A stretch of DNA of 64,000 nt from Bacillus salipaludis (GCF_004358205.1 NZ_SMYO01000006.1:401435-465434); one strand, 5' to 3'. Positions 38,279-47,244 are shown, counted from the stretch's first letter. The notes: generated from the sequence alone by a model not told the origin. Program-made: numbers and translations.

Positions 38279-39247
38279 ATGGAAAAAAGAATTCAATCAT
38301 GGTTAAACAAGCCCAATTACTTTCGTTATGGATTCATTTGCATCTTACTATTAAGTACGTTTTTAAACTTAACCATTTTAATGGATGAACGAATTTATAT
38401 ATTTTATGTTCTTGCCACCGTTTTCTTAGGAATTGGTTTTTATAATCAATCTCCCTTGTTTCTAGTGTTATGTACCACCCTCATTGTGACCTGCAGGTAT
38501 TCCTTTGCACCAAATTTGCCTGATGCAGGCACTTTTTTCGTTCAACTAGGCACTTATCTATTAATTATGGTCATTTCAGTTGGACTGATGAAACATAACC
38601 AGCGAATAAAAAGAGATAATATTGAAATGATTAAGGTTCTTTCCAAAGCACTGGACTCCAGGGATACTTATACTTCACAGCATTCTGAAAATGTTGCTAA
38701 ATATGCTTTGAAAATCGCTAAGAAAATGAAATTATCAGCTGAATTATGTGATATGACACAAAAAGCTGGGTTATTACATGATATCGGAAAAATAGGGGTT
38801 CCTGAACATATCTTAAAGAAGCCGGGTAAGCTAACTGAAGAGGAATATTCGATTATTAAAGAGCATCCGTTAATTGGGAATGAAATTATTAAGCATGTTT
38901 CAAGCTTTCATGAAACAGGAATATTAGACGGCGTTTTATATCATCATGAGCGATATGACGGCAAAGGATATCCTCACGGGCTTAAAGGCGAGGAGATTCC
39001 GTTAATTGCCCGCATTTTAGCTGTTGCGGACACATTTGATGCGATGACCTCGAAGCGGATTTACCGTACGGAGCTTGATGTACATAAAACACTAGCTGAA
39101 ATTAACCAAAATAAAGGGACACAATTTGATCCAGAAATTGCTGAAGTATTTTTACGTTTATTTGAAGAGGAGCATTTAATAGACTTGCAAAAGGAAAGTT
39201 CAAAAATATTATTTAAATCCCAAACAACGAAAACCCTCGGCCAATGA
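38279..39247 (+). CDS. HD-GYP domain c-di-GMP phosphodiesterase, membrane-anchored
   Basis: A 322-residue protein with about four or five N-terminal membrane helices (to residue 104) and a C-terminal HD-GYP domain. Metal-site motifs LLHDIGKIG (HD at 167-168), KEHPLIG, and HHERYDGKGYP (222-232) are intact. AAGGGAG supports ATG 38279; the frame is open back to 38183 without a ribosome site. Paired with the GGDEF gene just upstream, it gives a local synthesis/degradation module for c-di-GMP or a related dinucleotide. Confidence 0.92.
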   Translation: MEKRIQSWLNKPNYFRYGFICILLLSTFLNLTILMDERIYIFYVLATVFLGIGFYNQSPLFLVLCTTLIVTCRYSFAPNLPDAGTFFVQLGTYLLIMVISVGLMKHNQRIKRDNIEMIKVLSKALDSRDTYTSQHSENVAKYALKIAKKMKLSAELCDMTQKAGLLHDIGKIGVPEHILKKPGKLTEEEYSIIKEHPLIGNEIIKHVSSFHETGILDGVLYHHERYDGKGYPHGLKGEEIPLIARILAVADTFDAMTSKRIYRTELDVHKTLAEINQNKGTQFDPEIAEVFLRLFEEEHLIDLQKESSKILFKSQTTKTLGQ

Positions 39248-39260
39248 ATGGTACGAGGGT
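39233..39260 (+). terminator. Hairpin at the 3' end of the HD-GYP gene
   Basis: ACCCTCG and CGAGGGT pair around a 14-nt loop spanning the stop codon. The T-run is poor, so termination is uncertain. Confidence 0.4.
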
Positions 39261-39349
39261 ATATAAACTCCTTCATCCCCAACTACAACTTCTCCCTTGG
39301 ATGAACCGTAAAAATGAAGGATGCCGGTGAAAAACCCTTCATTTTCCAA

Positions 39350-39371
39350 TGTAAGCGTTTTAACTTTGACA
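39350..39371 (+). promoter_or_regulatory. Candidate cre site next to a TTGACA -35 box before the ilvA leader
   Basis: TGTAAGCGTTTTAA (39350-39363) matches the CcpA consensus except in the last CA. It ends 2 bp before TTGACA (39366-39371). The -10 box is not clear. A cre placed just upstream of a promoter usually mediates CcpA activation, as known for ilvB and ackA in B. subtilis. Confidence 0.5.
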
Positions 39372-39440
39372 AAATAATAAAAATAGTCAAAATATATTGA
39401 CGAAGGCGATTTACGGTGGTAACCTTATAACAAATTTAAG

Positions 39441-39717
39441 ATGAATTGATGACGAGAAGAGTAGGATTTGTTCCTTGTTTAACAGAGAGTCGACATTGGG
39501 TGGGAGTCGATAGCAGGAAATTTCTGAAAATCATCTCCGAGATGCGTAGCTGAAAAGTTAGTAAGCTAGGCCGGAAGGGTCCACCGTTAAATTGGAACAC
39601 GTATCATGATACGGTACGTTGATTTGAGAGCCGCAGCTTTAGTGAGGAATTTTCGCTGTGGAAGTAGGGTGGTAACGCGAGCTAACTCGTCCCTATACAC
39701 GGGGCGGGTTTTTTGTT
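39441..39717 (+). promoter_or_regulatory. T-box riboswitch (isoleucine specifier) controlling ilvA
   Basis: The leader contains the T-box AGGGTGGTAACGCG at 39666-39679, which pairs with the uncharged tRNA end. A terminator follows (AACTCGTCCC/GGGGCGGGTT, then T-run, 39684-39714). Upstream is stem I with GACGAGAAGAGTAG, AGAGAG and GGTGGGAGT elements. The specifier loop reads GAAAATCATC, giving codon AUC for isoleucine at 39530-39532 (the next triplet is also AUC). This fits threonine deaminase, the first step to isoleucine. Confidence 0.92.
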
Positions 39718-39772
39718 GTTTAAAAATTGAAATTTGAAATTGGAAAGTGCAATTATTTAGGAGGGACCATGA

Positions 39773-41053
39773 ATGAAACAACAAGTTGAGCAAACAGACA
39801 AAACAGAACAAACATTAACTGCGGAGGATGTTATCCTTGCCAGTCACAATATTAAGGACGAAATTTCGCCCACTCCCCTGCAATACAATGCCATTCTATC
39901 TGAACGATATGAGTGTAATGTATACCTTAAGCGCGAGGACCTGCAAAGTGTTCGTTCCTTTAAAATACGCGGGGCATATAATCGGATTAAAAAACTAAGC
40001 GGCGAAGATCTACATAATGGGATTATTTGTGCAAGTGCCGGAAACCATGCGCAGGGAGTAGCCTATTCCTGTCATCTTCTCAAAATTAACGGAAAAATCT
40101 TCATGCCAAGCACAACACCAAAGCAAAAAGTGAACCAGGTAAAATTCTGGGGCAGGGAAGATGTTGAAATTGTCTTGGTAGGGGATACCTTTGACGATGC
40201 TTATGAAAAAGCAATGGAATGCAGTAAAGCGGAACAAAGAACCTTTATCCATCCATTCGATGATTTTGATGTCATTGCAGGACAAGGGACGGTCGCTGTT
40301 GAGCTCCTTAATGACTCTCAAGAGCCAATTGATTATTTATTTGCAGCTATCGGCGGCGGGGGACTTGTTTCAGGTGTTGGAACCTATATGAAACAATATT
40401 CTCCGAATACTAAGTTAATTGGCGTCGAGCCAATGGGTGCCCCTGGCATGAAAGAATCATTATCAAAAGGAAAGGTCACCTCTCTTAAAGAAATCGATCC
40501 TTTCGTTGACGGTGCAGCTGTTAAAACCGTTGGGGCACATACGTTTGAGATTTGTAAGGACCTCGTAGAAGATATTTTGGTAGTCCCTGAAGGAAAGGTC
40601 TGTACAACACTCATTTCGTTATATAACGAAAATGCCATCGTTGTGGAACCAACCGGTGCTTTATCGATCGCTGCACTTGATTCCTACAAGGAACAAATTA
40701 AAGGAAAAACAGTCGTTTGTATTGTCAGCGGTGGGAACAATGATATTGGAAGAATGCAGGAAATCAAAGAGCGTTCCAAAATTTATGAAGGCTTACAGCA
40801 TTACTTTATTGTTCAATTCCCGCAGCGTCCTGGTGCATTGAGAGAATTTTTATTAGATGTTCTTGGACCAAATGATGATATCAGCCATTTTGAATATACG
40901 AAAAAGAACAACCGCGAAACTGGACCGGCCCTAGTTGGAATCGAATTAAAGGATAAAGACGATTACTTCCCATTAATGGAACGGATTAAGGCAAAAGGAT
41001 TTTTATATCGGGAAGTGAATAAAGATAAAGCATTATATCAAATGTTGGTTTAG
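39773..41053 (+). CDS. ilvA: Threonine ammonia-lyase (biosynthetic, IlvA)
   Basis: PLP enzyme converting threonine to 2-oxobutanoate, the committed step to isoleucine; 426 residues. PLP-lysine Lys64 is in RSFKIRGAYN; the phosphate loop is AAIGGGGLVSGVG. A single C-terminal ACT-like regulatory domain starts near residue 340 (HYFIVQFPQRPGALREFL). AGGAGGGAC precedes ATG 39773; the ATG at 39769 is out of frame and stops after six codons. Controlled by the isoleucine T-box upstream. Confidence 0.96.
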   Translation: MKQQVEQTDKTEQTLTAEDVILASHNIKDEISPTPLQYNAILSERYECNVYLKREDLQSVRSFKIRGAYNRIKKLSGEDLHNGIICASAGNHAQGVAYSCHLLKINGKIFMPSTTPKQKVNQVKFWGREDVEIVLVGDTFDDAYEKAMECSKAEQRTFIHPFDDFDVIAGQGTVAVELLNDSQEPIDYLFAAIGGGGLVSGVGTYMKQYSPNTKLIGVEPMGAPGMKESLSKGKVTSLKEIDPFVDGAAVKTVGAHTFEICKDLVEDILVVPEGKVCTTLISLYNENAIVVEPTGALSIAALDSYKEQIKGKTVVCIVSGGNNDIGRMQEIKERSKIYEGLQHYFIVQFPQRPGALREFLLDVLGPNDDISHFEYTKKNNRETGPALVGIELKDKDDYFPLMERIKAKGFLYREVNKDKALYQMLV

Positions 41054-41064
41054 TAAACTTTTTT

Positions 41065-41098
41065 AATCTTCGAATCCTCTGGATCCGAAGATTTTTTA
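41065..41098 (+). terminator. Rho-independent terminator of ilvA
   Basis: AATCTTCGaATCC pairs with GGATcCGAAGATT (one mismatch) around TCT, followed by T6. Confidence 0.9.
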
Positions 41099-41245
41099 TT
41101 TTAAAAAGAAAAATGGTACGATATTTCTGAAGAAGAACTACCTAAACTCTCCCTAAAAATTATATTAATAATCCATGAAAAATCTAAAGTAATGGAGGAA
41201 ACATGTTAAATTATTGGTAGAGTTATTTAAAAGGAGAAAGAAATC

Positions 41246-41935
41246 ATGAAAAAACGGATCTTAGTCATCGAGGATGAAGTCAATATTGCTAAGGTGTTAA
41301 AAATAGAGCTTGAATATGAGAGCTATGAAGTGTTTGTCGAACATGATGGAAAATCAGGATTAAATATGGCAACAGAAAAACCCATCGATCTTATTTTACT
41401 GGACGTTATGCTCCCTGAAATGAATGGAATCGAGGTACTAAGAAGGCTTAGGAAGGCAGGGAATCAAACTCCGGTTATTCTTTTAACGGCGCGAAATATG
41501 ACATTGGATAAGGTAACGGGATTGGATCAAGGAGCCAATGATTATATAACCAAACCATTTGAAATCGAAGAACTTTTGGCCAGGGTTCGTGCTTGTATCC
41601 GAGACCACTCGATTCATAGTCCAACGGAAGATACTTCTGTACTTACTGTAGGGGATTTATCGATCGACACAAATACCCGAGAAGTATCAAGAGATGGGAA
41701 TTCCATCACCGTTACTCCGAAAGAATATGATTTATTGCTCTATTTAGTAACGAATAAAAATAAGGTTGTCACGAGAGATAATATTATCTTAAATGTTTGG
41801 GGCTATGAATATGAAGGAGAGACCAATGTAATTGATGTATTCATTCGCCATCTTCGCAAAAAAGTGGACGAAGGGTTTGACTCCGAATTAATTCATACTG
41901 TTCGTGGAGTAGGTTTTACCGTTAAGGAGAAATAA
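41246..41935 (+). CDS. OmpR-family response regulator
   Basis: A 229-residue DNA-binding response regulator. The receiver domain has Asp9/Glu10 (VIEDE), phosphoacceptor Asp53 (LILLDVMLP), Thr in LLTAR and Lys in TKPFEIEELLARV. The C-terminal winged helix ends in IDVFIRHLRKKVDEGF...LIHTVRGVGFTVK. It resembles B. subtilis YkoG and ArlR. The kinase gene begins 1 bp after its stop. Signal and targets are unknown. Confidence 0.93.
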   Translation: MKKRILVIEDEVNIAKVLKIELEYESYEVFVEHDGKSGLNMATEKPIDLILLDVMLPEMNGIEVLRRLRKAGNQTPVILLTARNMTLDKVTGLDQGANDYITKPFEIEELLARVRACIRDHSIHSPTEDTSVLTVGDLSIDTNTREVSRDGNSITVTPKEYDLLLYLVTNKNKVVTRDNIILNVWGYEYEGETNVIDVFIRHLRKKVDEGFDSELIHTVRGVGFTVKEK

Positions 41936-41936
41936 C

Positions 41937-43292
41937 ATGAAAATCACCACGAAAATTAACCTAACGACAACCGCCTGGCTGCTTTGTGTGTTAATCCTTA
42001 TTAATGTCGTTGTCTTTTTTTCTTTTTTAAAAATTACCGTCAATATGGAAGAGGATGCCCTATTACAAAAAGCGAATGATATTATCGATGAACTTAAATC
42101 TGCTCATCCTGAAGAGCAAACAGAAATGTTAAAAGATTTTTTAACCATCCATTCCTATATCAGGGTCGTTGATCCTAATGGAAAAACACTTACAGAAGTA
42201 ACCAATGATAAGGAAATAACCAGTAAGATTAAACCAAAATATACGAAAAAACAGGAATCCGGCAGGATATTAATTGGAACAGAAACGGGAGAAAAACAAG
42301 TAATCTATGTTCGAGTTCCGATAAAAACTAGTATGAACCGAACAGCAACTCTTGATATCGGAGAAGCCTTAATGGGACTTGAAATGAGAAAAGATATTTT
42401 ATTATGGGTCCTTGGAGTATGTACTGTCCTATCCGGTATCTTGTCCCTGCTTGGCGGGAAATGGTTATCCGGCTTCATTATGCGTCCGATTTCTAATATG
42501 ATCAAAACCATGGAGGACATTGAACAAAGTGGTATCCCAAAGAAGATTGTGATGCAAAATCGGACAAGGGACGAATTGGAGCAGATGGCCTCGACCTTTA
42601 ATCGAATGATTGAACGGCTAAGTGAAAATATGGAAAAACAGGACCAGTTTATTTCAGATGCTTCTCATGAATTAAAAACGCCGCTCACTGTCATTAAAAG
42701 CTATGCCAGCCTCTTAAGAAGAAGAGGGGTACAAAATATTGAAATGTCAACGGAAGCGATTGAAGCCATCTATTCGGAAGCAACCCGGATCCAAAAAATG
42801 ACCGAAATGTTCTTGAATATGGCCACCTCCGAAAAAGAAACGACCTTGGATCTAAGGCAAGTAGATTTAGTCGGTTTATGTAAAGAGATTCAAAAACAGC
42901 TAAAAAATGCCTATAAGCGGGAGATTCATCTCCACCACAGTGAAGAACATATTTATATCCTAGCGGATGAACTGAAATTAAAACAAGTGATCATCATCCT
43001 TCTCGATAATGCGATCAAGTATAGTAAAGATCAAATCGACTTATATTTGAATCAGCAGCAGCATTTTGCCTCTATTGTTGTAAAGGATTACGGCATCGGC
43101 ATACCAAAGCAAGATCTTCATCGGATTTTTGAACGATTTTATCGGGTCGATAAAGCAAGAAGTCGAGAAACAGGCGGAACTGGCCTGGGGCTTGCAATAG
43201 CCAAGAATATTATGAAAATGCATAAAGGGGAAATAAAAATAAAAAGCAAAGAAGAAAAAGGAACAGAAGTCGAATTACTATTTCCTCTTTAA
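41937..43292 (+). CDS. Sensor histidine kinase
   Basis: A 451-residue membrane kinase of the YkoH/ArlS type. Two membrane helices (about 9-30 and 158-180) flank an extracellular sensor domain of about 125 residues. HAMP region follows (IMRPISNMIKTMEDIEQSG). The phosphoacceptor His is in SDASHELKTPL near residue 244. ATPase boxes are LDNAIKYSK (N), DYGIGIP (G1) and GGTGLGLAIAKNI (G2). Co-transcribed with the preceding response regulator. Confidence 0.94.
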   Translation: MKITTKINLTTTAWLLCVLILINVVVFFSFLKITVNMEEDALLQKANDIIDELKSAHPEEQTEMLKDFLTIHSYIRVVDPNGKTLTEVTNDKEITSKIKPKYTKKQESGRILIGTETGEKQVIYVRVPIKTSMNRTATLDIGEALMGLEMRKDILLWVLGVCTVLSGILSLLGGKWLSGFIMRPISNMIKTMEDIEQSGIPKKIVMQNRTRDELEQMASTFNRMIERLSENMEKQDQFISDASHELKTPLTVIKSYASLLRRRGVQNIEMSTEAIEAIYSEATRIQKMTEMFLNMATSEKETTLDLRQVDLVGLCKEIQKQLKNAYKREIHLHHSEEHIYILADELKLKQVIIILLDNAIKYSKDQIDLYLNQQQHFASIVVKDYGIGIPKQDLHRIFERFYRVDKARSRETGGTGLGLAIAKNIMKMHKGEIKIKSKEEKGTEVELLFPL

Positions 43293-43296
43293 GATT

Positions 43297-43340
43297 GTGA
43301 AAAATTCACACGGTGCCTGGCACCATTGTGAATTTTTCAC
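43297..43340. repeat. Dispersed palindrome, copy D
   Basis: GTGAAAAATTCACA and TGTGAATTTTTCAC flank GGTG-CCTGG-CACC. It lies 4 bp after the kinase gene and before a convergent transporter gene, so it could terminate both. Same core as copies at 17395, 21501 and 36746, with different outer arms. Confidence 0.85.
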
Positions 43341-43356
43341 TAAGTCTCCATACCGT

Positions 43357-44271
43357 TTAAGTCCGTTTTACCGCTGATAAAATAAAAATGGTCGCAAGGA
43401 TGGAGGCGGCACCGATCCATTCAAAAACACCGAATGGAACATGAAGCCAAGCTACTGCTAAAAACGCAGCAGATAATGGTTCTACACATGCTAAGAGGCT
43501 TGCTTCTGAAGCTTCTATGTATTTTAGGCTTTCCATATAGCAAAAAAAGGCGACTAACGTACCAAAGATAACGACAAAAAGAACAGCCATCAACGCAGAG
43601 AACGACCACGACCCATGAAATTGCCATGGCGGCTGAAAAAAGCTGAAAACTACACCGCCAATCAGCATCCCCCAGCCCGTTGTAATCAAAGAACCCCATG
43701 TATTTAATAGTTTCCTAGGATATAGGGTATAAAAGGCTAAGGCAAAAGCGGAGAGAATTCCCCAGAAAAACGCCGGTCCGGAAATTGAAAGTGCCTGGAT
43801 ATTCCCATTTGTAACGAGAAAAAAGGTCCCTAAAAGCGCTAAACAAATGGCGATAATTTCATGTTTAGCAGGTAATACCCGTGAACGGAAACAAAGATAA
43901 CAGGTAATCATCACCGGCGCCAGATATTGAATAATGGTAGCGGTAGCTGCATTTCCTTCTTTTACAGCTGCAAAATAGGTATACTGAACACCGAGCATTC
44001 CAATGATTCCAAACACAATTAATTGCAATACATCCGATTTATTTTTCCATATGGTCCATATATTTTGTTTTCCACCAAAACGGGAAAATAATAATAACCC
44101 CAATCCAGCAAAAAGCAGCCGGATCACTACGAGCCAGCTGACACTGAATCCTTGTTTTTGAAACAAGAACTGTGCAACCGTACCTGAAATCCCCCAAAAG
44201 GAAGCGCCAATTAGTACTAAAATAACTCCCTTGGGTCTGGGGTTTGGCATAACAACAACCTGCGAATCCAA
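43357..44271 (-). CDS. EamA family (DMT) transporter
   Basis: Ten-helix drug/metabolite transporter of about 305 residues with two EamA repeats (PKGVILVLIGASFWGISGTVAQF and SGPAFFWGILSAFALAFYTLYPRKL). Members export amino acids or other small metabolites; substrate unknown. Start is ambiguous: TTG 44271 has GGAGTG 6 bp upstream, ATG 44250 has only a weak site, and the frame is open to 44295. Confidence 0.9.
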   Translation of the reverse strand: MDSQVVVMPNPRPKGVILVLIGASFWGISGTVAQFLFQKQGFSVSWLVVIRLLFAGLGLLLFSRFGGKQNIWTIWKNKSDVLQLIVFGIIGMLGVQYTYFAAVKEGNAATATIIQYLAPVMITCYLCFRSRVLPAKHEIIAICLALLGTFFLVTNGNIQALSISGPAFFWGILSAFALAFYTLYPRKLLNTWGSLITTGWGMLIGGVVFSFFQPPWQFHGSWSFSALMAVLFVVIFGTLVAFFCYMESLKYIEASEASLLACVEPLSAAFLAVAWLHVPFGVFEWIGAASILATIFILSAVKRT

Positions 44272-44454
44272 ATCAATCACTCCAAAACTCTTCAAATTAC
44301 AAACATACTAAATTATAACAATCTTTATTAGATTTTGGCTATTCAATTTGTTAAATTTGGAATCTAGAAAAAGAACATTAGTTTTTGTATAATAGTAAAG
44401 TAACTCATTTTTAATAGAAAAATATGGAAGTCAACAAGCTTTATGGGGGTCTGT

Positions 44455-45780
44455 ATGAATAAAAATAAGTATGTATTTTGGGGTCTGGTCATTACCACCC
44501 TTATATCGGCACTTGATGCCAATATTATGCAAACAGCAAGTCCGACGATTGTGAAACAGCTTGGCGGGATGGAGCTGTTTGCTTGGATCTTCTCAGTTTA
44601 TATGCTCGCAAGTACGGTTACCGTGCCGCTGTACGGAAAATTATCCGATATGTACGGAAGAAAACGGCTACTCATCATTTCAGTAGCAATCTTTACCATT
44701 GGTTCTTTGCTTGCAGGGTTGGCCAATTCAATGGTCTCGTTAATTATTTACCGTGGTATCCAAGGGTTAGGGGCAGGAGGAATGCTGCCAATCTCGATGA
44801 TCATTGTCGGTGATTTATTTACGATTGAAAAACGCGGGAAAATTCAAGCTGTCTTTAGCGGAATATGGACATTGTCTTCAATTGTAGGACCTGTTCTTGG
44901 TTCTTTTTTTGTTGAAACCCTAACATGGAGATGGATTTTCTTCATAAATATTCCAATTGGAATTGCGACGGTTCTTTGCTTAATCCCCTACAAGGAACAA
45001 AATCAATTTAAAAAGACTTATATTGATTATAAAGGTTTTGTTTTATTCGGTCTTTCCATCACGCTTTTATTGCTCGCCACAAACGTAGCAGAACCATTAT
45101 GGTATGTCGCCTGTGGAATAGTCGGAATGGTTGTATTCCTGCTTGTTGAACGGAAGGTAGAGCAGCCATTTCTTCCGGTTTCCTTGTTTAAAAACAGAGG
45201 AACTTTAATGGTCAATCTTTACATGTTATTTCTCTGTATTTCTTTTTTCGGAACACCGAACTATATCCCGCTGTTTTTGCAAGAAGGCAGCCATATGAAC
45301 ATTTATCAAAGTGGCTTGATTCTATTAAGCATTGCCATTGGCTGGACCTTTGGAAGTACACCGGCAGGAAAATGGATTATACGCTACGGTTATAAGCATC
45401 TGTTTATCATTGGTAATCTTATATGTACCCTTGCAGGTTTGGTCATCTTTTTCGTCATTAAAGACGTATCCTACTTTTTATTGTTTGGTCTTTTGACCGT
45501 TCAAGGATTTGCGTTTGGTTTATTATTCGCCGTTGGAACAATTGCATCACAGGAATTTGTTGAAAATGATATAAAGGGGATGTCCACTTCCCTGCAAATC
45601 TTTATTCGAAACATTGGAACGTCCATAGGGGTAACGGTCATGGGGCTGTTTATCAATCATGCTGCGACAATGGTGATCGGGATGAAAAATATTTATCTTT
45701 TCGCCCTATGTGTCAGTGTGCTATCGATTGTGGTTACGTTTTTTATTCCGACAAAATCACCGGTTGGAAATGAAGGTTAA
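44455..45780 (+). CDS. MFS multidrug efflux transporter (DHA2, 14-helix type)
   Basis: Proton-coupled efflux pump of about 441 residues with the EmrB/QacA plan. Motif A is GKLSDMYGRKRLL, motif C is GPVLGSFFVETLTWRWIFFINIP, and the start LITTLISALDANIMQTASPTIVKQLGG holds the D1 motif. ATG 44455 is preceded by GGGGGT at 4 bp; ATG 44443 is also in frame. Substrate is not determined by sequence. Ends at a bidirectional terminator. Confidence 0.92.
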   Translation: MNKNKYVFWGLVITTLISALDANIMQTASPTIVKQLGGMELFAWIFSVYMLASTVTVPLYGKLSDMYGRKRLLIISVAIFTIGSLLAGLANSMVSLIIYRGIQGLGAGGMLPISMIIVGDLFTIEKRGKIQAVFSGIWTLSSIVGPVLGSFFVETLTWRWIFFINIPIGIATVLCLIPYKEQNQFKKTYIDYKGFVLFGLSITLLLLATNVAEPLWYVACGIVGMVVFLLVERKVEQPFLPVSLFKNRGTLMVNLYMLFLCISFFGTPNYIPLFLQEGSHMNIYQSGLILLSIAIGWTFGSTPAGKWIIRYGYKHLFIIGNLICTLAGLVIFFVIKDVSYFLLFGLLTVQGFAFGLLFAVGTIASQEFVENDIKGMSTSLQIFIRNIGTSIGVTVMGLFINHAATMVIGMKNIYLFALCVSVLSIVVTFFIPTKSPVGNEG

Positions 45781-45807
45781 TCTTTTGAATAATTTGGTCA
45801 TTAGAAT

Positions 45808-45851
45808 AAAGCGAAAAAACCGACTCATTAAAAAGATGGTTTTTTCGCTTT
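45808..45851. terminator. Bidirectional terminator
   Basis: AAAGCGAAAAAACC and GGTTTTTTCGCTTT form a perfect 14-bp stem with a 16-nt loop between the convergent MFS gene and the EmrE-like gene. Confidence 0.9.
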
Positions 45852-45853
45852 AT

Positions 45854-46843
45854 TTAAGCCACTGATTTTTCACAATTGCTTTCTTCATTTTTAATTGAAA
45901 CATAACTATGCAAAATCATGCCAAGGATGACGATTAGAATACCGCACCAAGATAAAGGAGCTGGAATTGGCAGCGACAAAAATACTAGTTCACCAGCTAA
46001 TGTAAAAAGGACTTCCATTGATTGTGTTGCTTCAACTGAAGCTAATTTTTGAATATTTCCTCGTACCATATCCGTTGCTTTGAAAAATAGGACAGTGGCA
46101 ACGACTCCAGAAAAAAGTGCAACTAATAATGATTGGAAAGCCTGCCCCTTGCTTGGTAGGCCAACGGTGTAAAAGCCATATAAGGAAAGTACAAACCAGA
46201 ATGGAAGACTTGCAAGAGTCATCCCTAACACTCTTTGAAAAGTATCTAAACGCCCTTCACAGATGTCCATCATTTTACGGTTCCCTAAAGGATATGCAAA
46301 GGATGCGATCAGAACAGGTATAACTCCGAGTAATAAATTTTCAAAGGAAAAATGTTTCGAATGTTCAATTTGCATTAAAACAATACCTAACAAAATGATA
46401 AGTGACATGATTAGACCTTTATAAGGAATTTCCCCCCTTATTTGTAAAGGTCCATTTTTTGTGTATATTGTTTCAAAAAATAACGGTGCGAGTAATGTAC
46501 CTGATATAATCGTGATTTGCCAAGTACCTGCAATAAGCCAACCAGGTGAATACGCTGCTGCAAAGCATAATGGAGCATAGAATACACCAAATCCCACAGA
46601 ACTCCATAGGACCCAAGTTCCGGGTTTTTTTCTCATTTCATTTAAAAGCGGACGAAGATTTTTTCTACTTAGTACGATACACATAAGAAAGGGAACCATA
46701 AAAATATATCGGAGCGAAGCACTCCAAATCCAACTGCCGCCAGACAACTCCATAGATGAATTAAGAATAAACGTAAAAGCAAAAAAGAAGGCGGCACAAA
46801 TGCCGAGTAAAATTGGTTTCAACTGAAGTACACCTCTGTTCAT
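45854..46843 (-). CDS. EmrE-like multidrug/metabolite exporter (DMT superfamily)
   Basis: A 329-residue, ten-helix membrane protein of the EmrE-like DMT group (PF13536 type): ILLGICAAFFFAFTFILNSSMELSGGSWIWSASLRYIFM and VATVLFFKATDMVRGN are characteristic. Its promoter carries the same operator found before the gntR gene and the SHMT-like gene downstream. It is therefore probably the exporter of the compound handled or sensed by that regulon; this is inference. Confidence 0.9.
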   Translation of the reverse strand: MNRGVLQLKPILLGICAAFFFAFTFILNSSMELSGGSWIWSASLRYIFMVPFLMCIVLSRKNLRPLLNEMRKKPGTWVLWSSVGFGVFYAPLCFAAAYSPGWLIAGTWQITIISGTLLAPLFFETIYTKNGPLQIRGEIPYKGLIMSLIILLGIVLMQIEHSKHFSFENLLLGVIPVLIASFAYPLGNRKMMDICEGRLDTFQRVLGMTLASLPFWFVLSLYGFYTVGLPSKGQAFQSLLVALFSGVVATVLFFKATDMVRGNIQKLASVEATQSMEVLFTLAGELVFLSLPIPAPLSWCGILIVILGMILHSYVSIKNEESNCEKSVA

Positions 46844-46887
46844 TCTCTAAATAATAAATATTTAATTTTTGTTAAATGTCTTTTTCA

Positions 46888-46923
46888 TAAAACCAATATA
46901 TCGCATAGTGGTTATTAAGGCAA
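46888..46923 (-). promoter_or_regulatory. Promoter of the EmrE-like gene with GntR-type operator (site 1)
   Basis: On the reverse strand TTGCCT (46918-46923) and TATATT (46895-46900) are 17 bp apart. The 15-mer GATATATTGGTTTTA (46888-46902) covers the -10 box and is identical to sites 2 and 3 at 47266 and 48018. Confidence 0.72.
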
Positions 46924-46976
46924 TCAGATTATTTATTTGTCAAATGGGAAAAATAACAAATAAGGAGGAGGACAAA

Positions 46977-47219
46977 ATGACCAAACAAGAGGCTTTGAAA
47001 ATTATAGTCCTGATTGAATCCGTTTATAAAGGCTTTAGGACAAAAAATGAAACCATTACTTTTTGGTTCAATTACTGCCCAGAGTTAAATTTTACTATGG
47101 TTATGACAAAACTAAAAAGGCATATCCGAACAAATCCTTATCCTCCTACTATTTCCGACTTGACAGAAGAAACTGAGAACAAACCATTTCAATGGTTACA
47201 TGAATATAAAACAATTTGA
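46977..47219 (+). CDS. Orphan phage helicase-loader-like protein (G39P family)
   Basis: An 80-residue protein, from ATG 46977 after AAGGAGGAGGAC. The pattern MTKQEALKIIVLIESVYKGF, TITFWFNYCPEL, MTKLKRHIRTNPYPPTISDL matches the N-terminal domain of SPP1 G39P, the loader and inhibitor of the replicative helicase. Typical phage genes of this kind are longer and lie beside a helicase gene. Here it stands alone between a transporter and a gntR gene, with no other phage genes. It may be a remnant or a host-adopted regulator of DNA replication. Confidence 0.7.
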   Translation: MTKQEALKIIVLIESVYKGFRTKNETITFWFNYCPELNFTMVMTKLKRHIRTNPYPPTISDLTEETENKPFQWLHEYKTI

Positions 47220-47244
47220 GCCAATTATTCACCTTTCACAACAA

